A DNA stretch of 64,000 nucleotides from Pseudomonas sp. ok272 (GCF_900109995.1 NZ_FOCB01000002.1:290981-354980), one strand, 5' to 3'. Positions 44,442 to 55,181 are shown, numbered from the stretch's first letter. Translations and numbers: made by a program. The notes: generated by a model from the sequence alone, not told the origin.

Positions 44442-45971
44442 ATGAGTGGCTTATCCAACGCGCGTGCAAGCGTCGCCGATCAGGATGCGGAACAACTCCG
44501 CGCCCTCGGCTACAGTTCAGATTTCAATCGCAGCATGAGCCTGTGGGAAAACTTCTCCCTGGGCTTCACTTACCTATCACCGGTCGTCGGTGTCTACACT
44601 CTGTTCGGTCTGTGCTTGGCCGCAGGTGGCCCGCCGATGTTCTGGTCCTACCTGCTGATCGGCGCCGGCCAACTGCTGGTGTGCCTGATCTTCGGTGAAA
44701 TCGTTTCGCAGTTCCCGATTTCCGGCGGTGTCTATCCTTGGGCCCGCCGTTTGGTAGGCAAGCGCTGGGCGTGGATGGTCGGCTGGGTGTACGCATGGGC
44801 GTTGTGCGCAACCATCGCCGGCGTCGCCGTGGGTGCCGGGCCGTACCTGGCGATCTTGCTCGGTTTCGCCCCCGGTCCCGAGGCCAACACCTACATTGCA
44901 TTGACCATCATCCTGCTCTCGACCGCACTCAATCTGGTGGGCACCAAACTGTTGGCGCGGGTGGCGATGTTCGGCTTTCTCTGCGAACTCGTCGGGGCGA
45001 TTCTGGTCGGCGGTTACCTGTTGATTTTCGAGCGTCACCAGCCGTTCAGTGTGCTCTTCAATACCTTCAACCTTGAGGTCAATGGCTCGTATTTGCCGGC
45101 GTTCCTCGCGGCGTCGCTGGCGGGTTTGTTCCAGTACTACGGCTTCGAGGCCTGTGGCGATGTCGCCGAAGAAACCCCGAACCCGGGTCAGCGCATCCCC
45201 AAAGCCATGCGCATGACGATCTACATCGGCGGCGCCGCCGCGATGTTCGCCTGCCTGGCGCTGATTCTTTCGGTACCGGACATGGCCAAGGTCTTGGCCG
45301 GTGAAGACACCGATCCAGTCGCTACCATCCTGGCTAACGCCTTCGGCCCGGTAGGTTCGCGGCTGGTGATGGCAGTGGTAATGGTGTCGTTCATCTCCTG
45401 CGTACTGAGCTTGCAAGCGGCAGCCAGCCGCCTGCTGTTCGCTTATGCCCGTGACGAAATGATCGTCGGCAGCTCGCTACTCAAACGACTTTCGGGCAAC
45501 CACGTGCCGTCGTTCGCATTGTTAATCAGCGGAGTGGTGCCCGCAGCGATTGTCTGCCTGGGCATGTTCATGGCCGATGCCGTGGCGACCATCGTCGGCT
45601 TCGCGGCAATTGGTATCTACGTTGCGTTCCAGTTGATCGTCGTCGCGGCATTGATCGCTCGCGCCAAGGGCTGGCGCCCAAATGGCCAATTCACGCTCGG
45701 TGCCTGGGGCCTTTGGGTGAACTTGGCAGCGCTGCTGTATGGCGTATGCGCCATCGTCAACATGGTCTGGCCGCGCTCCCCGGACGCACCGTGGTACATC
45801 AACTACGCGATGATCCTGACCACTTTGGTAGTGATGGGCGCAGGCCTGATTTACATGCTGCTCGGCAAGCCTTACGACAAAGGCACCGCCCCTGCAGGCG
45901 ATGCCTGGAAATTCTCCAAACCGCTTGCGAAGTCCGCTGATATTTCCGGGGTGTCGGTACAACAGCGCTAA
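44442..45971 (+). CDS. APC-family amine/amino acid permease
   Basis: 509 residues with about twelve membrane helices. The N-terminal FSLGFTYLSPVVGVYTLFGL and ISGGVYPWARRLVGKRWAW match the amino acid/polyamine/choline permeases of the APC superfamily. GAGGAAAT precedes the ATG, and an 88-bp gap separates it from the haem enzyme gene. In this operon it should import the amine that the monooxygenase attacks. Confidence 0.88.
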   Translation: MSGLSNARASVADQDAEQLRALGYSSDFNRSMSLWENFSLGFTYLSPVVGVYTLFGLCLAAGGPPMFWSYLLIGAGQLLVCLIFGEIVSQFPISGGVYPWARRLVGKRWAWMVGWVYAWALCATIAGVAVGAGPYLAILLGFAPGPEANTYIALTIILLSTALNLVGTKLLARVAMFGFLCELVGAILVGGYLLIFERHQPFSVLFNTFNLEVNGSYLPAFLAASLAGLFQYYGFEACGDVAEETPNPGQRIPKAMRMTIYIGGAAAMFACLALILSVPDMAKVLAGEDTDPVATILANAFGPVGSRLVMAVVMVSFISCVLSLQAAASRLLFAYARDEMIVGSSLLKRLSGNHVPSFALLISGVVPAAIVCLGMFMADAVATIVGFAAIGIYVAFQLIVVAALIARAKGWRPNGQFTLGAWGLWVNLAALLYGVCAIVNMVWPRSPDAPWYINYAMILTTLVVMGAGLIYMLLGKPYDKGTAPAGDAWKFSKPLAKSADISGVSVQQR

Positions 45972-45976
45972 CAAAG

Positions 45977-46003
45977 GGCCGGGGAAGTCTCACTTCCCCG
46001 GCC
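45977..46003 (+). promoter_or_regulatory. Strong intercistronic hairpin
   Basis: GGCCGGGGAAGT and ACTTCCCCGGCC form a perfect 12-bp stem with a 3-base loop, five bases after the permease stop. The following bases are A-rich, not a U-tract, so it is probably an mRNA stability or processing element between the permease and the dehydrogenase rather than a full terminator. Confidence 0.7.
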
Positions 46004-46025
46004 TATAAAAAATTGAGGAACAGTT

Positions 46026-47450
46026 ATGCAAATCAAACTGCTGATCAACGGCCAACTGATCGACGGCGAAGGCCCCGCCCAACCGGTGTTCAACCCGGCA
46101 CTCGGTCGCGTGTTGGTGGAGATCAATGAAGCCAGCGAAGCCCAGGTCGATGCCGCCGTGCGTGCCGCCGATGCCGCCTTCGACAGCTGGTCGCAGACCC
46201 CGCCGAAAGAGCGCTCGTTGCTGCTGCTCAAACTCGCCGACGCCATCGAAGCCCATGGCGAAGAGCTGGCCAAACTGGAGTCGGACAACTGCGGAAAACC
46301 GTACAGCGCCGCGTTGAACGACGAGATTCCGGCGATTGCCGACGTGTTTCGCTTCTTCGCCGGCGCCAGCCGTTGCATGAGCGGTTCGGCGGGTGGTGAA
46401 TACTTGCCGGGCCACACCTCGATGATCCGCCGCGACCCGGTGGGCGTGATCGCGTCCATTGCGCCGTGGAACTACCCGCTGATGATGGTCGCCTGGAAAA
46501 TTGCCCCAGCCCTGGCCGCCGGTAATACCGTGGTGCTCAAGCCGTCGGAACAAACCCCGCTGACCGCCCTGCGCTTGGCGCAACTGGCGTCGGATATTTT
46601 CCCGGCCGGCGTCCTCAACCTGGTGTTCGGTCGTGGTCCTACCGTCGGTAGCCCATTGGTCACGCACCCGAAAGTGCGCATGGTGTCGCTGACAGGCTCG
46701 ATCGCCACCGGCTCGAACATCATTTCCAGCACCGCCGACAGCGTCAAACGCATGCACATGGAACTGGGCGGCAAGGCTCCGGTGATCATCTTTGACGACG
46801 CCGACATCGACGCTGCAGTTGAAGGCATTCGCACCTTCGGCTTCTACAACGCCGGCCAGGATTGCACCGCTGCGTGCCGTATCTACGCGCAGGCCGGCAT
46901 CTACGAAAAATTCGTCGAGAAGCTCGGTGCGGCGGTCAGCAGCATCAAATACGGCTTACAGGATGATCCGTCCACCGAGTTGGGCCCGCTGATCACTGCA
47001 CAACATCGCGACCGCGTGGCCGGGTTCGTCGAACGCGCCGTGGCGCAACCGCACATCCGCTTGATCACCGGCGGCAAAACCGTGGAAGGCAATGGTTTCT
47101 TCTTCGAGCCGACCGTGTTGGCGGATGCGCAGCAGGACGACGAGATTGTCCGTCGCGAGGTGTTCGGTCCGGTGGTCTCGGTGACCAAGTTCAGCGATGA
47201 AGCGCAGGTACTGGGCTGGGCCAACGATTCGGACTACGGCCTGGCGTCGTCGGTCTGGACTGCCGATGTCGGTCGCGCCCATCGGATGTCTGCTCGCTTG
47301 CAGTACGGCTGCACGTGGGTGAACACGCACTTCATGCTGGTCAGTGAAATGCCCCACGGCGGTCAGAAACTATCCGGTTACGGGAAGGACATGTCGATGT
47401 ATGGGTTGGAGGACTACACCGTTGTGCGGCATGTAATGTTCAAACACTAA
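46026..47450 (+). CDS. patD: Gamma-aminobutyraldehyde dehydrogenase (PatD/Prr-like)
   Basis: 474 residues, the length of E. coli PatD. The active-site block [20 protein letters not shown] is the PatD type, with Cys280, and Glu246 lies in [11 protein letters not shown]. PatD oxidises 4-aminobutanal (or its cyclic form 1-pyrroline) to GABA. GAGGA precedes the ATG. As the last gene of the sigma-54 operon it suggests that the monooxygenase product is 4-aminobutanal or a close analogue such as 5-aminopentanal. Confidence 0.85.
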   Translation: MQIKLLINGQLIDGEGPAQPVFNPALGRVLVEINEASEAQVDAAVRAADAAFDSWSQTPPKERSLLLLKLADAIEAHGEELAKLESDNCGKPYSAALNDEIPAIADVFRFFAGASRCMSGSAGGEYLPGHTSMIRRDPVGVIASIAPWNYPLMMVAWKIAPALAAGNTVVLKPSEQTPLTALRLAQLASDIFPAGVLNLVFGRGPTVGSPLVTHPKVRMVSLTGSIATGSNIISSTADSVKRMHMELGGKAPVIIFDDADIDAAVEGIRTFGFYNAGQDCTAACRIYAQAGIYEKFVEKLGAAVSSIKYGLQDDPSTELGPLITAQHRDRVAGFVERAVAQPHIRLITGGKTVEGNGFFFEPTVLADAQQDDEIVRREVFGPVVSVTKFSDEAQVLGWANDSDYGLASSVWTADVGRAHRMSARLQYGCTWVNTHFMLVSEMPHGGQKLSGYGKDMSMYGLEDYTVVRHVMFKH

Positions 47451-47802
47451 TAGCCCACGGACAAACGTTTCTCCTGCGCCTTTGTGAATGCACAGCAGCT
47501 AAGGAGGCCTGGTGAGGCCAGCCAGACCAAGACTGACCTCATACCAGGCTTGGTGTGCGAGTCGTTTATTGCGCCAGGAGCCGCCCAAGAAGTCCAAAGC
47601 AATATCAGCAAGCTCCTGATGCGTCGATACAACAGGATTCGACTTCATCATTTCAACGTTGTGCTCGCGCCAGCGACGTTCGTCGCCTTGAAACCATTGC
47701 TGACACTGAAGTGTCGGTCGCCTGCTGCTCAACGGCCAAGAAAGCCGTTGCTTCGCCGGCGTCATGAAAAGTCTAAAATATTCTTCGTAAAAGGACGTTT
47801 CC
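47451..47802 (-). other. Gap holding an uncertain leftward reading frame
   Basis: A leftward frame at 47499-47804 could encode about 101 residues ([20 protein letters not shown] onward). It would start head-to-head with the chemoreceptor and has no good ribosome site. It reads protein-like but matches no family I know. It may be a remnant or a real small gene. The rest of the gap shows nothing. Confidence 0.3.
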
Positions 47803-49950
47803 ATGTCACTCAGACAACTTTCCATTCAATGGAAAATCACTCTGCTGGCCGGTTTGTGCCTGGCAGGTATCGAGATCCTGCTGGTAGGTCTCTCGTTGTA
47901 TCGCATGGACAACAGTTCCGAACTGGTGAAGGCCTCGAGTATGGAGATGCTCAATGAAGCCGCCCAGGCGCGCATCGAATCCCAAGGTGAGAACCAGGCG
48001 CTGAACATTCGCCAGCAATTCATGGACGCCTATCAATATGGCCACGGCTTTTCGCGTCAGGTGCTGTTCTTGCACGAGCAGGCCGAAAAGAGCTCGCTCG
48101 ACGCCTCGGACTTGCGTGAAGACCTGACTCGCCAGGTCAAATCAGCCCTGCAAACCAATCCGGAGCTGCTCGGCCTGGCCCTGGTATTTGAACCCAATGC
48201 CTTGGACGGCAACGACGAACTGTTCAAAGGCCACGCGGAGCTGGGCAGTAACGACAAGGGTCGCTTCGCCCTGTACTGGTCGCAACCGACACCCGGCAAG
48301 GTGACCTCCATCGCGCTGCCCGAAAAAGACATTGCCGACACCAGCACCGGCCCCAGCGGCGAACCGAACAATGCATGGTTCACCTGCCCGCGCACCCGCC
48401 TCAAGCCCTGCGTGATCGAGCCGTATATCTATGTGATCGACGGCCAAAACGTGCTGATGACCAGCATCGTTTTCCCGTTGGTGCTCAATGGCAAACTCAT
48501 CGCGTCACTGTCGGTGGACATCAACCTCAACAGCCTGCAATCGATCAGCCAAGGCGCGAGCAAAAAGCTCTATGACGGCCAGACCAATGTCAGCATTGTC
48601 ACTCCGGCCGGTTTGCTCGCTGGCTACAGCCCGGATGCCAGCAAACTCAGCCAGCGCCTGGAAGCAGTGGACAAGCGCAGCGGCGCCGAGCTGACGCGGA
48701 TGCTCGCCGCCATCAGCACGACCACCAGCCTGCACAGTGATGAGCAGCTCAAGGTTCTGGCGCCGTTCCAGCCGATCCCGGGTGGCAAATCCTGGGGTGT
48801 GCTGCTCGACGTGCCGAAGGAGGTTTTGGTCGGCCCGGCCGAAGCGCTGAAAAAGCAACTGGATGACAGCAATACCGCTGGCACCCTGATCGAACTGGGC
48901 TTGGGCGCCCTGGCCGCATTGATCGGCCTTTTGCTGGTGTGGCTGATGGCCCGTAGCGTGACCAAGCCGATCCTCGGCGTGGCGCACATGCTCGAAGACA
49001 TCGCCAGCGGCGAAGGCGACCTGACCCGGCGCCTGGCCTACGACAAACAGGATGAACTGGGCCGGTTGGCCGGCGGGTTCAACCGTTTCCTCGACAAGCT
49101 GCAACCGATCATCGCCGAGGTCAAACGCTCGGTGCAGGACGCCCGCAGTACCGCGGACCAATCCTCCGCCATTGCCACCCAGACCAGCGCCGGCATGGAG
49201 CAGCAATACCGTCAGGTGGATCAGGTCGCGACCGCCTCCCACGAAATGAGCGCCACCGCTCAGGACGTCGCCCGCAGCGCAGCACAAGCGGCACAGGCCG
49301 CACGGGACGCGGATCAGGCGACCCATCAGGGCCTGACCGTGATCGACCGCACCACCACCAGCATTGGCAACCTCGCCGCCGACATGAGCACTGCGATGCT
49401 TCAAGTCGAAGGCCTGGCGGCCAACAGCGAAAAAATCGGTTCGGTACTGGAAGTGATTCGCGCCATCGCCGATCAGACCAACCTGTTGGCACTCAACGCC
49501 GCGATCGAAGCGGCCCGCGCCGGTGAAGCCGGACGCGGTTTTGCCGTGGTGGCCGATGAGGTGCGCAACCTGGCGCGCCGTACTCAAGAGTCTGTCGAAG
49601 AAACCCGCCTGGTGATCGAACAGTTGCAGAGCGGCACTCAGGAGGTGGTGGGTTCGATGAACAACAGCCATCGCCAGGCACAGGGCAGTGTCGAACAGGT
49701 CGGTCAGGCAGTCACAGCGCTACGCCAGATCGGCGACGCAGTGACGATCATCACCGACATGAACCTGCAGATCGCCAGCGCCGCCGAAGAGCAAAGCGCA
49801 GTGGCCGAGGAGATCAACACCAACGTGGCAACCATTCGGGATGTGACCGAGTCGCTGTCGGAACAGGCCAATGAGTCGGCCCGGGTGAGTCAGTCACTCA
49901 ATAGCCTGGCGAATCAGCAGCAGAGTTTGATGGACCAGTTCCGCGTCTGA
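47803..49950 (+). CDS. Methyl-accepting chemotaxis protein, dCache type (TlpQ/McpU-like)
   Basis: 715 residues. A membrane helix at about 13-35, a periplasmic double-Cache sensor to about 358, a second helix (about 360-385), HAMP (about 385-440) and a signalling domain with the conserved tip [20 protein letters not shown] and [14 protein letters not shown]. Length and layout resemble TlpQ and McpU, which sense polyamines and histamine. AAGGACG precedes the ATG. Next to an amine operon it could steer the cell to the same amine; ligand identity is inferred from place only. Confidence 0.85.
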   Translation: MSLRQLSIQWKITLLAGLCLAGIEILLVGLSLYRMDNSSELVKASSMEMLNEAAQARIESQGENQALNIRQQFMDAYQYGHGFSRQVLFLHEQAEKSSLDASDLREDLTRQVKSALQTNPELLGLALVFEPNALDGNDELFKGHAELGSNDKGRFALYWSQPTPGKVTSIALPEKDIADTSTGPSGEPNNAWFTCPRTRLKPCVIEPYIYVIDGQNVLMTSIVFPLVLNGKLIASLSVDINLNSLQSISQGASKKLYDGQTNVSIVTPAGLLAGYSPDASKLSQRLEAVDKRSGAELTRMLAAISTTTSLHSDEQLKVLAPFQPIPGGKSWGVLLDVPKEVLVGPAEALKKQLDDSNTAGTLIELGLGALAALIGLLLVWLMARSVTKPILGVAHMLEDIASGEGDLTRRLAYDKQDELGRLAGGFNRFLDKLQPIIAEVKRSVQDARSTADQSSAIATQTSAGMEQQYRQVDQVATASHEMSATAQDVARSAAQAAQAARDADQATHQGLTVIDRTTTSIGNLAADMSTAMLQVEGLAANSEKIGSVLEVIRAIADQTNLLALNAAIEAARAGEAGRGFAVVADEVRNLARRTQESVEETRLVIEQLQSGTQEVVGSMNNSHRQAQGSVEQVGQAVTALRQIGDAVTIITDMNLQIASAAEEQSAVAEEINTNVATIRDVTESLSEQANESARVSQSLNSLANQQQSLMDQFRV

Positions 49951-50964
49951 TCCTGCTGTACTCGTGTGGGAGCGAGCGTTGCTGATTCAGCAGCAGCGGG
50001 TTGATCCAATTGAAGGGCCGTTTTGAGTTCCCCAATCAGCGAAAATGATGCGACCGATTGTTATTGTCGTTTGTTCAGCAGTTCGCATGTGAGGGGACTT
50101 CTCAATGAATAACGGCTCGCACGCATTACCCCGCTAGCTTCTGAAATATCCAAGGCGTCGGGTTCGTGATGTTGATCTCCAGGCCAGAGTCATCATCGTT
50201 TCAGCAGCACGCAGCGGTGCCCCTCCCCAGTTCGATGGTCTGGGTGCGATGATGCATGACAACGTACGACAAGAAATGCGAGCCGTCTTGGCAGACACAC
50301 TCCCCTGCCCCTTTATTGGTCAAGGGGCTCAAGAGCTTCTCGACGAGACTCTAAAGACATTTGTTTCGCTTACAGCGGTGGTTTTGCGCACAGATCTACC
50401 CCTCTCCGGCGTCCTGCCGACCACATACAATCCACCACCAAACAACTTCAGCGCCTACAAAAGGTGCCTAGTGTCCTGTCTCGGAAATAAGCTGTTCCCT
50501 TTTGACGGCACCTGTCGCCGCCATGCTGCGTTGCCACTCCTCGCCATAGCCCTGCTATGACTCGTCGCGGCGCCTTGCCTGGCAGCAACACGGCAATGGC
50601 ACGTCGCTAGTAAAGACCTGTTTATCCTGAGTATATCGGAACGAAAACACCAGTAAGATGCCCTCTAACCTAGCTTCCTTGATCTATGGAAGCAGCTATT
50701 AGGGTGGAGCATAGTCTCTATGGGCCATTTGAAAAAAAGCGCATCCGTGCTAAAACCAATGTATTCAATAGTATGTATTTTTGGATGCAGTTAATGTGCA
50801 CGACTCGTGTATTCGATCATTCGGCCCAAGGACTGAGGGGCGTTGCAGAACGGTCGTGAGGTGCCAGACGCGGACTCATGGGCGCTACACTCTTTTGCTC
50901 GTCATGTGTCAGATGTTCGCCAGCGTGGCCAATGCGCCAGTTTCAGGAATGATAGCGAGCTAAT
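49951..50964. other. 1-kb region without a supported gene
   Basis: A truncated REP-like start (GTGTGGGAGCGAGC at 49965-49978) follows the chemoreceptor stop. Beyond it, short frames (for example 50249-50560 rightward) lack family likeness and ribosome sites. The sequence is lower in G+C and looks like decayed DNA. The final bases should carry the AraC gene promoter. Confidence 0.4.
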
Positions 50965-52011
50965 ATGCCCATAAAAAAATCGTCTTTAAGAACGGGCAGG
51001 CCTGGAGAAATTAGTACTAGCCCATTCCGTTGGTTTCCGGAAGTAGTTGATGCGATAGGGGGTTCCTCGCGAAGCGTGTTCAAAAGCGCGGGTATCAGCT
51101 TGGAGCAGTTTACACATGAAGACAGTCACCTCGCCTACATGGACGTTGCTCGTCTGTTCAATACGGCATTCGAACACACTCAGTGCCCCCATATTGGCCT
51201 GCTGATCGGCGAGCGCTTTATGCTGGATAACTTGGGGCCAGTGGGTCAACTCATGCGTCTGGCGACTTCACCAGGCGACGCATTGAACGACCTTGTCGGG
51301 CATGCATGCCTCTATGATCGTGGCGCAACCCCACTCCTTCTTCCATTGGCGGGCCAACACAGTTTGTTGGGGTATGTTATTTATCGCCACGACCTGCCCA
51401 ATCAATCGTTACTTGTTGACGCTGCCGTCACGGTTGGCTTCCAAATGCTGCGGGCATTATTAGGCGCTAACTGGACGCCCGTTCGCGTGCAATTTTCATA
51501 TCGCAAGCCTTCAGACATCACCCCGTACGTCAGAAGATTTCGCTGTAACATTCAGTTCAATGCAAGCATCTCCGGACTTGTAATAAACAATCAGCAACTT
51601 CGGCAAATTCAATGTACGGCGAACCCACGCTTACATCATCTGCTTAAACTTGCTATTTCGACCGCCACGTCACACTTGACGATGTCAGAAAAAATAAAGA
51701 GCCAGACATACGCTCTATTATTGAAAGGCCAGGCGAATTCCAAGCACATCGCCAGCCAATTCTCATTGAATGAAAGAACGCTGCGACGCCGACTGGATGC
51801 GGAGGGTTCTCACCTGAAAGAACTGATCACCGACTCCAGAAGCAACTTCGCGCGGCAGCTCTTGAAAGATACGGATTTGCCGATATCCACAATCTCTCAG
51901 ACCCTTCAATACCAGGACCCAAACGCTTTCTCCCGCGCGTTCAAAACGTGGACAAATACGTCACCCCAGCATTGGAGAGATGGACTGGAGCTCGCCTCCA
52001 TTGAGGATTGA
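50965..52011 (+). CDS. AraC-family regulator with arabinose-type N-terminal domain (OruR-like)
   Basis: 348 residues. The N-terminal half (SRSVFKSAGISLEQFTHEDS, and HIGLLIGERFMLDNLGPVGQ) is the AraC_binding domain seen in OruR/ArgR-type regulators; the C-terminal half has two helix-turn-helices (SQFSLNERTLRRRLDAEGSH and TISQTLQYQDPNAFSRAFKT). Codon use is less G+C-rich than the neighbours. It precedes the FadL cluster in the same direction and is its likely regulator. Confidence 0.85.
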   Translation: MPIKKSSLRTGRPGEISTSPFRWFPEVVDAIGGSSRSVFKSAGISLEQFTHEDSHLAYMDVARLFNTAFEHTQCPHIGLLIGERFMLDNLGPVGQLMRLATSPGDALNDLVGHACLYDRGATPLLLPLAGQHSLLGYVIYRHDLPNQSLLVDAAVTVGFQMLRALLGANWTPVRVQFSYRKPSDITPYVRRFRCNIQFNASISGLVINNQQLRQIQCTANPRLHHLLKLAISTATSHLTMSEKIKSQTYALLLKGQANSKHIASQFSLNERTLRRRLDAEGSHLKELITDSRSNFARQLLKDTDLPISTISQTLQYQDPNAFSRAFKTWTNTSPQHWRDGLELASIED

Positions 52012-52284
52012 TCCAACTGTTTCCACACACCCGAGATACCGCGCATCGGTGTCCGAAAATGCAAGATGCCTTTCTGATGATTGCCGTAAAGTGAACGTAA
52101 CAACAGGCTGGCTGCAAAGCTGATCTTCGGTTTTTTGTGCTGTTCATGAGGCTGGCGACTAGTTGCACCTGCGGTTGGAGTCCCGCGCAGATACTCAAGA
52201 AAGCCGCACGAGTAAAAAAACGGTGCCCAAGCCTTGGGGCGATCTCAGCTATATCGATTGAGTGATCTGATAGAGAGGGATTTC
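52012..52284. other. Regulatory gap before the FadL gene
   Basis: 273 bases without a gene. It should contain the promoter of the envelope cluster and a possible site for the upstream AraC-type protein. No clear -35/-10 pair or direct repeat stands out. Confidence 0.4.
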
Positions 52285-53562
52285 ATGCCATTAAATAAAA
52301 GTGTGTTGTCGATTACTGTTCTTGGTGCGCTGACACTCTTTACCAGTGGTCGCAGTGTTGCCGGTGGCCTGATGTTGTACGAAATCGCCACCGACAACGT
52401 CGGACTGGCCAATGCTGGTGCAGCGGCCCGGGCACAGGGTCCTTCGACCATAGCCAGCAACCCCGCCGGCTTGAGCTACCTCAGCGGAACACAGATCTCC
52501 GCTGGCGCTCAGGTTCTTTTTGGTGACTTATCGTTCGATCGGGACAGCGAAACCAATGCGCCGGGCACTGGCAGCGGTAACGCGCTTGATCCCATACCGG
52601 GCGGCAGTTTCTTCATCAGCCATCAACTGGATGACCGGTGGTCCGTCGGTTTCGGCTCCTATGGCGATTTCGGTCTCGCTGAAAACTACGACAACGACTG
52701 GTCGGGCCGTTATTTCGTGCAGAACGCGAGCATAGCGGGACTGTCACTGGTACCCAGTGTCGCCTATCGCTTCAACGATCAGTGGTCCGTCGGCGTCGGT
52801 TTGAAAGCCATGTACGGGACGTTGAAAAGCGAAGCCGCCATCGATCAGGCGCCGCTCGGACTGACACAACGGGGCGACGGCCAATACAAATACCGAGACA
52901 GCACATGGGGTTATGGCGCCAACGCAGGCGTCATTTATGCACCAAAGCCAGGTACCCGGATTGGCTTGGCCTACACCAGTCAGGTTGACCTCGACTTCGA
53001 AGATCGCCTGGATGTGGAGAGCAATGCTCCGCTGGTGAGTCGCCTCAACAGCGTCAACACCAAGATCGACCTGAAAGTACCGCAAACGGCGACCCTCAGC
53101 CTGTATCAGCAACTGGATACGCAATGGGCTGTCCTGGCCTCGGTCAATTGGCAGGACTGGTCGAAATTCGGTGACATCGGCATTGACGTAGACACTTCCA
53201 GAACCGGTTCCCGGTCTACCTCGATCGATGCGCATTACAAAGACACGTATCAATTGGCGCTTGGCGCTCAGTACCAGATGAACCAGGACTGGATCTGGGA
53301 CTTCGGTGTCGCCTATGACACGTCCGCCGTGTCCGACGGAAATCGTACGCTCACCGTGCCCATGGGCGCCGCCTGGCGCTTCGCCACAGGCTTTACTTAT
53401 TCGCTGAATAAAGAGACAGACGTGAATTTCAGTTGGGTCACGGTGTGGATGGGGGACATGTCAGTCGATCAGCAAAAAACGCTGTCAGGCAGTCGTGTAT
53501 CAGGTGAGTTCGACAACGCCTGGATTCAAGCCCTGACTGCCAACATGACTTGGCGTTACTGA
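52285..53562 (+). CDS. FadL/TodX-family outer membrane transporter
   Basis: 425 residues. A signal peptide (MPLNKSVLSITVLGALTLFT) precedes GGLMLYEIATDNVGLANAGA, then ARAQGPSTIASNPAGLSYLSG, the N-terminal hatch signature of OMPP1/FadL/TodX proteins, and a beta-barrel ending in an aromatic MTWRY. These carry long-chain fatty acids or aromatic hydrocarbons across the outer membrane. GAGGGA precedes the ATG. It opens the envelope cluster and probably admits a hydrophobic substrate. Confidence 0.9.
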   Translation: MPLNKSVLSITVLGALTLFTSGRSVAGGLMLYEIATDNVGLANAGAAARAQGPSTIASNPAGLSYLSGTQISAGAQVLFGDLSFDRDSETNAPGTGSGNALDPIPGGSFFISHQLDDRWSVGFGSYGDFGLAENYDNDWSGRYFVQNASIAGLSLVPSVAYRFNDQWSVGVGLKAMYGTLKSEAAIDQAPLGLTQRGDGQYKYRDSTWGYGANAGVIYAPKPGTRIGLAYTSQVDLDFEDRLDVESNAPLVSRLNSVNTKIDLKVPQTATLSLYQQLDTQWAVLASVNWQDWSKFGDIGIDVDTSRTGSRSTSIDAHYKDTYQLALGAQYQMNQDWIWDFGVAYDTSAVSDGNRTLTVPMGAAWRFATGFTYSLNKETDVNFSWVTVWMGDMSVDQQKTLSGSRVSGEFDNAWIQALTANMTWRY

Positions 53563-53657
53563 GAAAAATTCAAGAGCGTTTCAGGTGTCATGCCTGGTAT
53601 CTAACCGTGGGCATGAACGCTCACGACGCCGGTTTGTACCAAATTAACGAGGTGAAA

Positions 53658-55136
53658 ATGAACAGGAAGTCTCACAGTGGCTGGACATTGGCTGCGGCGG
53701 TCGTCGTAGGTTCAACGCTTTTCACCGGGTGCACGAGCAAGCTCGATCCGATCACACAGGCCGACAAGGCGGATGTGACCAAGGGCGTTCCCGTGCCGAG
53801 CCTGGAGCAAACCAAGGCGATCGCCGAGGAAGGCTTTATCTACGGCTTGCCGCTGGTCATGAACTACGCCGTAATGAACGAATTCGCGGTGGACTCCAAG
53901 TCCAGCCAGTTCAAGGCCCCCTTCAACCAACTGCACCACGATCATAAGGTCGCGACGCCCGCTGACACGGCCATCATTACCCCCAACAGCGACACGCCGT
54001 ACTCCTTTCTCTGGACCGACCTGCGCGCCGAGCCGTTGGTGATCACCGTGCCGGCCGTCTCCAAAAAACGCTACTACTCGGTGCAACTGATCGACGGCAA
54101 CACTTATAACTACGGCTACATCGGCAGTCGGGCCACGGCCAGCGCACCCGGGAGCTATCTGATTGCAGGCCCCGACTGGAAGGGTGCGACACCTCCAGGC
54201 ATCGACAAGGTGTTCAGCTCCACAACCCCTTTCGCACTGACGCTGATCCGCACCCAGCTGTTCAATCCGGCCGACATGCCGAATGTCGAGAAGGTGCAGG
54301 CGGGTTACAAGGTTCAGCCGCTGTCCGCTTTCCTCCATCAACCCGCGCCGCCCGCTGCGCCGAAGATCGCTTTCGTGCCAGCCACCACGGAGGGCATCAA
54401 GGCCAACTTTTTCGAGTACCTGTCGGCGGCGCTGCAGTATGTGCCGCCATCGGCTGAGGACAAGGCGATCCGTGCGAAGCTGGCCAGCATCGGCGTAGGC
54501 CCCGGTCGCAGCTTCGAATTCAAGGACCTCTCGCTCGAGCACAAGGCCGTGGTCCTGCTCGGGATGAAGGCCGGCGACGAGAAGGTCGACAAGTTCCTCT
54601 CGACCGGCATGAAGAATATCAACGGCTGGAGCGTCGGCGCGTTCTTCGGCGACCAGGCGTTCTACAAAGGCGACTGGCTGATGCGGGCTGGCGCCGCGAA
54701 GGCGGGTCTGTACGGCAATGACGCCGCCGAGGCGATGTACCCCATTACGCGTACCGATGGCAATGGCCAGACGTTGAATACCGGCAAGCACAACTACACG
54801 CTGACCTTCCCTGCCGGAAAACTGCCTCCCGTCAATGCCTTCTGGTCGGTGACCATGTACGACGGCAAGAGCCAGTTGCTGATCAAGAATCCGATCAACC
54901 GCTACCTGATCAATTCGCCGATGCTGTCGGCCATGAAAAAGAACGTGGACGGTTCACTGACGCTGTATATCCAGAAGGATTCGCCAGGCAAGACCAAGGA
55001 GTCCAACTGGTTGCCCGCGCCTGACGACACGGCCTATCTAGTGATGCGCCTCTATTGGCCGAAGGCCACGCCGCCTTCGATTCTTCCTGCTGGCGCGGGG
55101 AGCTGGCAGCCGCCGGCAGTGGTGGCATCGAAGTAA
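53658..55136 (+). CDS. DUF1254/DUF1214 lipoprotein (first paralogue)
   Basis: 492 residues starting MNRKSHSGWTLAAAVVVGST, with lipobox LFTGC. DUF1254 (YGLPLVMNYAVMNEF, then PNSDTPYSFLWTDLRAEPLV) is followed by DUF1214 (PPVNAFWSVTMYDGKSQLLI, then NPINRYLINSPML). The function of this pair of domains is unknown; genes often lie in lipid, phthalate or stress regions. It is very similar to the protein at 57398. An in-frame start at 53550 is rejected because GAGG precedes the ATG at 53658. Confidence 0.88.
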   Translation: MNRKSHSGWTLAAAVVVGSTLFTGCTSKLDPITQADKADVTKGVPVPSLEQTKAIAEEGFIYGLPLVMNYAVMNEFAVDSKSSQFKAPFNQLHHDHKVATPADTAIITPNSDTPYSFLWTDLRAEPLVITVPAVSKKRYYSVQLIDGNTYNYGYIGSRATASAPGSYLIAGPDWKGATPPGIDKVFSSTTPFALTLIRTQLFNPADMPNVEKVQAGYKVQPLSAFLHQPAPPAAPKIAFVPATTEGIKANFFEYLSAALQYVPPSAEDKAIRAKLASIGVGPGRSFEFKDLSLEHKAVVLLGMKAGDEKVDKFLSTGMKNINGWSVGAFFGDQAFYKGDWLMRAGAAKAGLYGNDAAEAMYPITRTDGNGQTLNTGKHNYTLTFPAGKLPPVNAFWSVTMYDGKSQLLIKNPINRYLINSPMLSAMKKNVDGSLTLYIQKDSPGKTKESNWLPAPDDTAYLVMRLYWPKATPPSILPAGAGSWQPPAVVASK

Positions 55137-55147
55137 CGCGACACTTG

Positions 55148-55181
55148 CGACTGCTTGCAGTTGGCAAGCAGTCGTTTGATT
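55148..55181 (+). terminator. Intrinsic terminator after first DUF1254 gene
   Basis: CGACTGCTTG (55148-55157) and CAAGCAGTCG (55165-55174) form a perfect 10-bp stem with a 7-base loop, followed by TTTGATT. It lies 12 bases after the stop and probably ends the FadL-DUF1254 transcript. Confidence 0.7.

Noticed and set aside
50249..50560. Rightward frame of 103 codons in the 1-kb gap
   Set aside because: No ribosome site or family likeness; sequence around it looks decayed.
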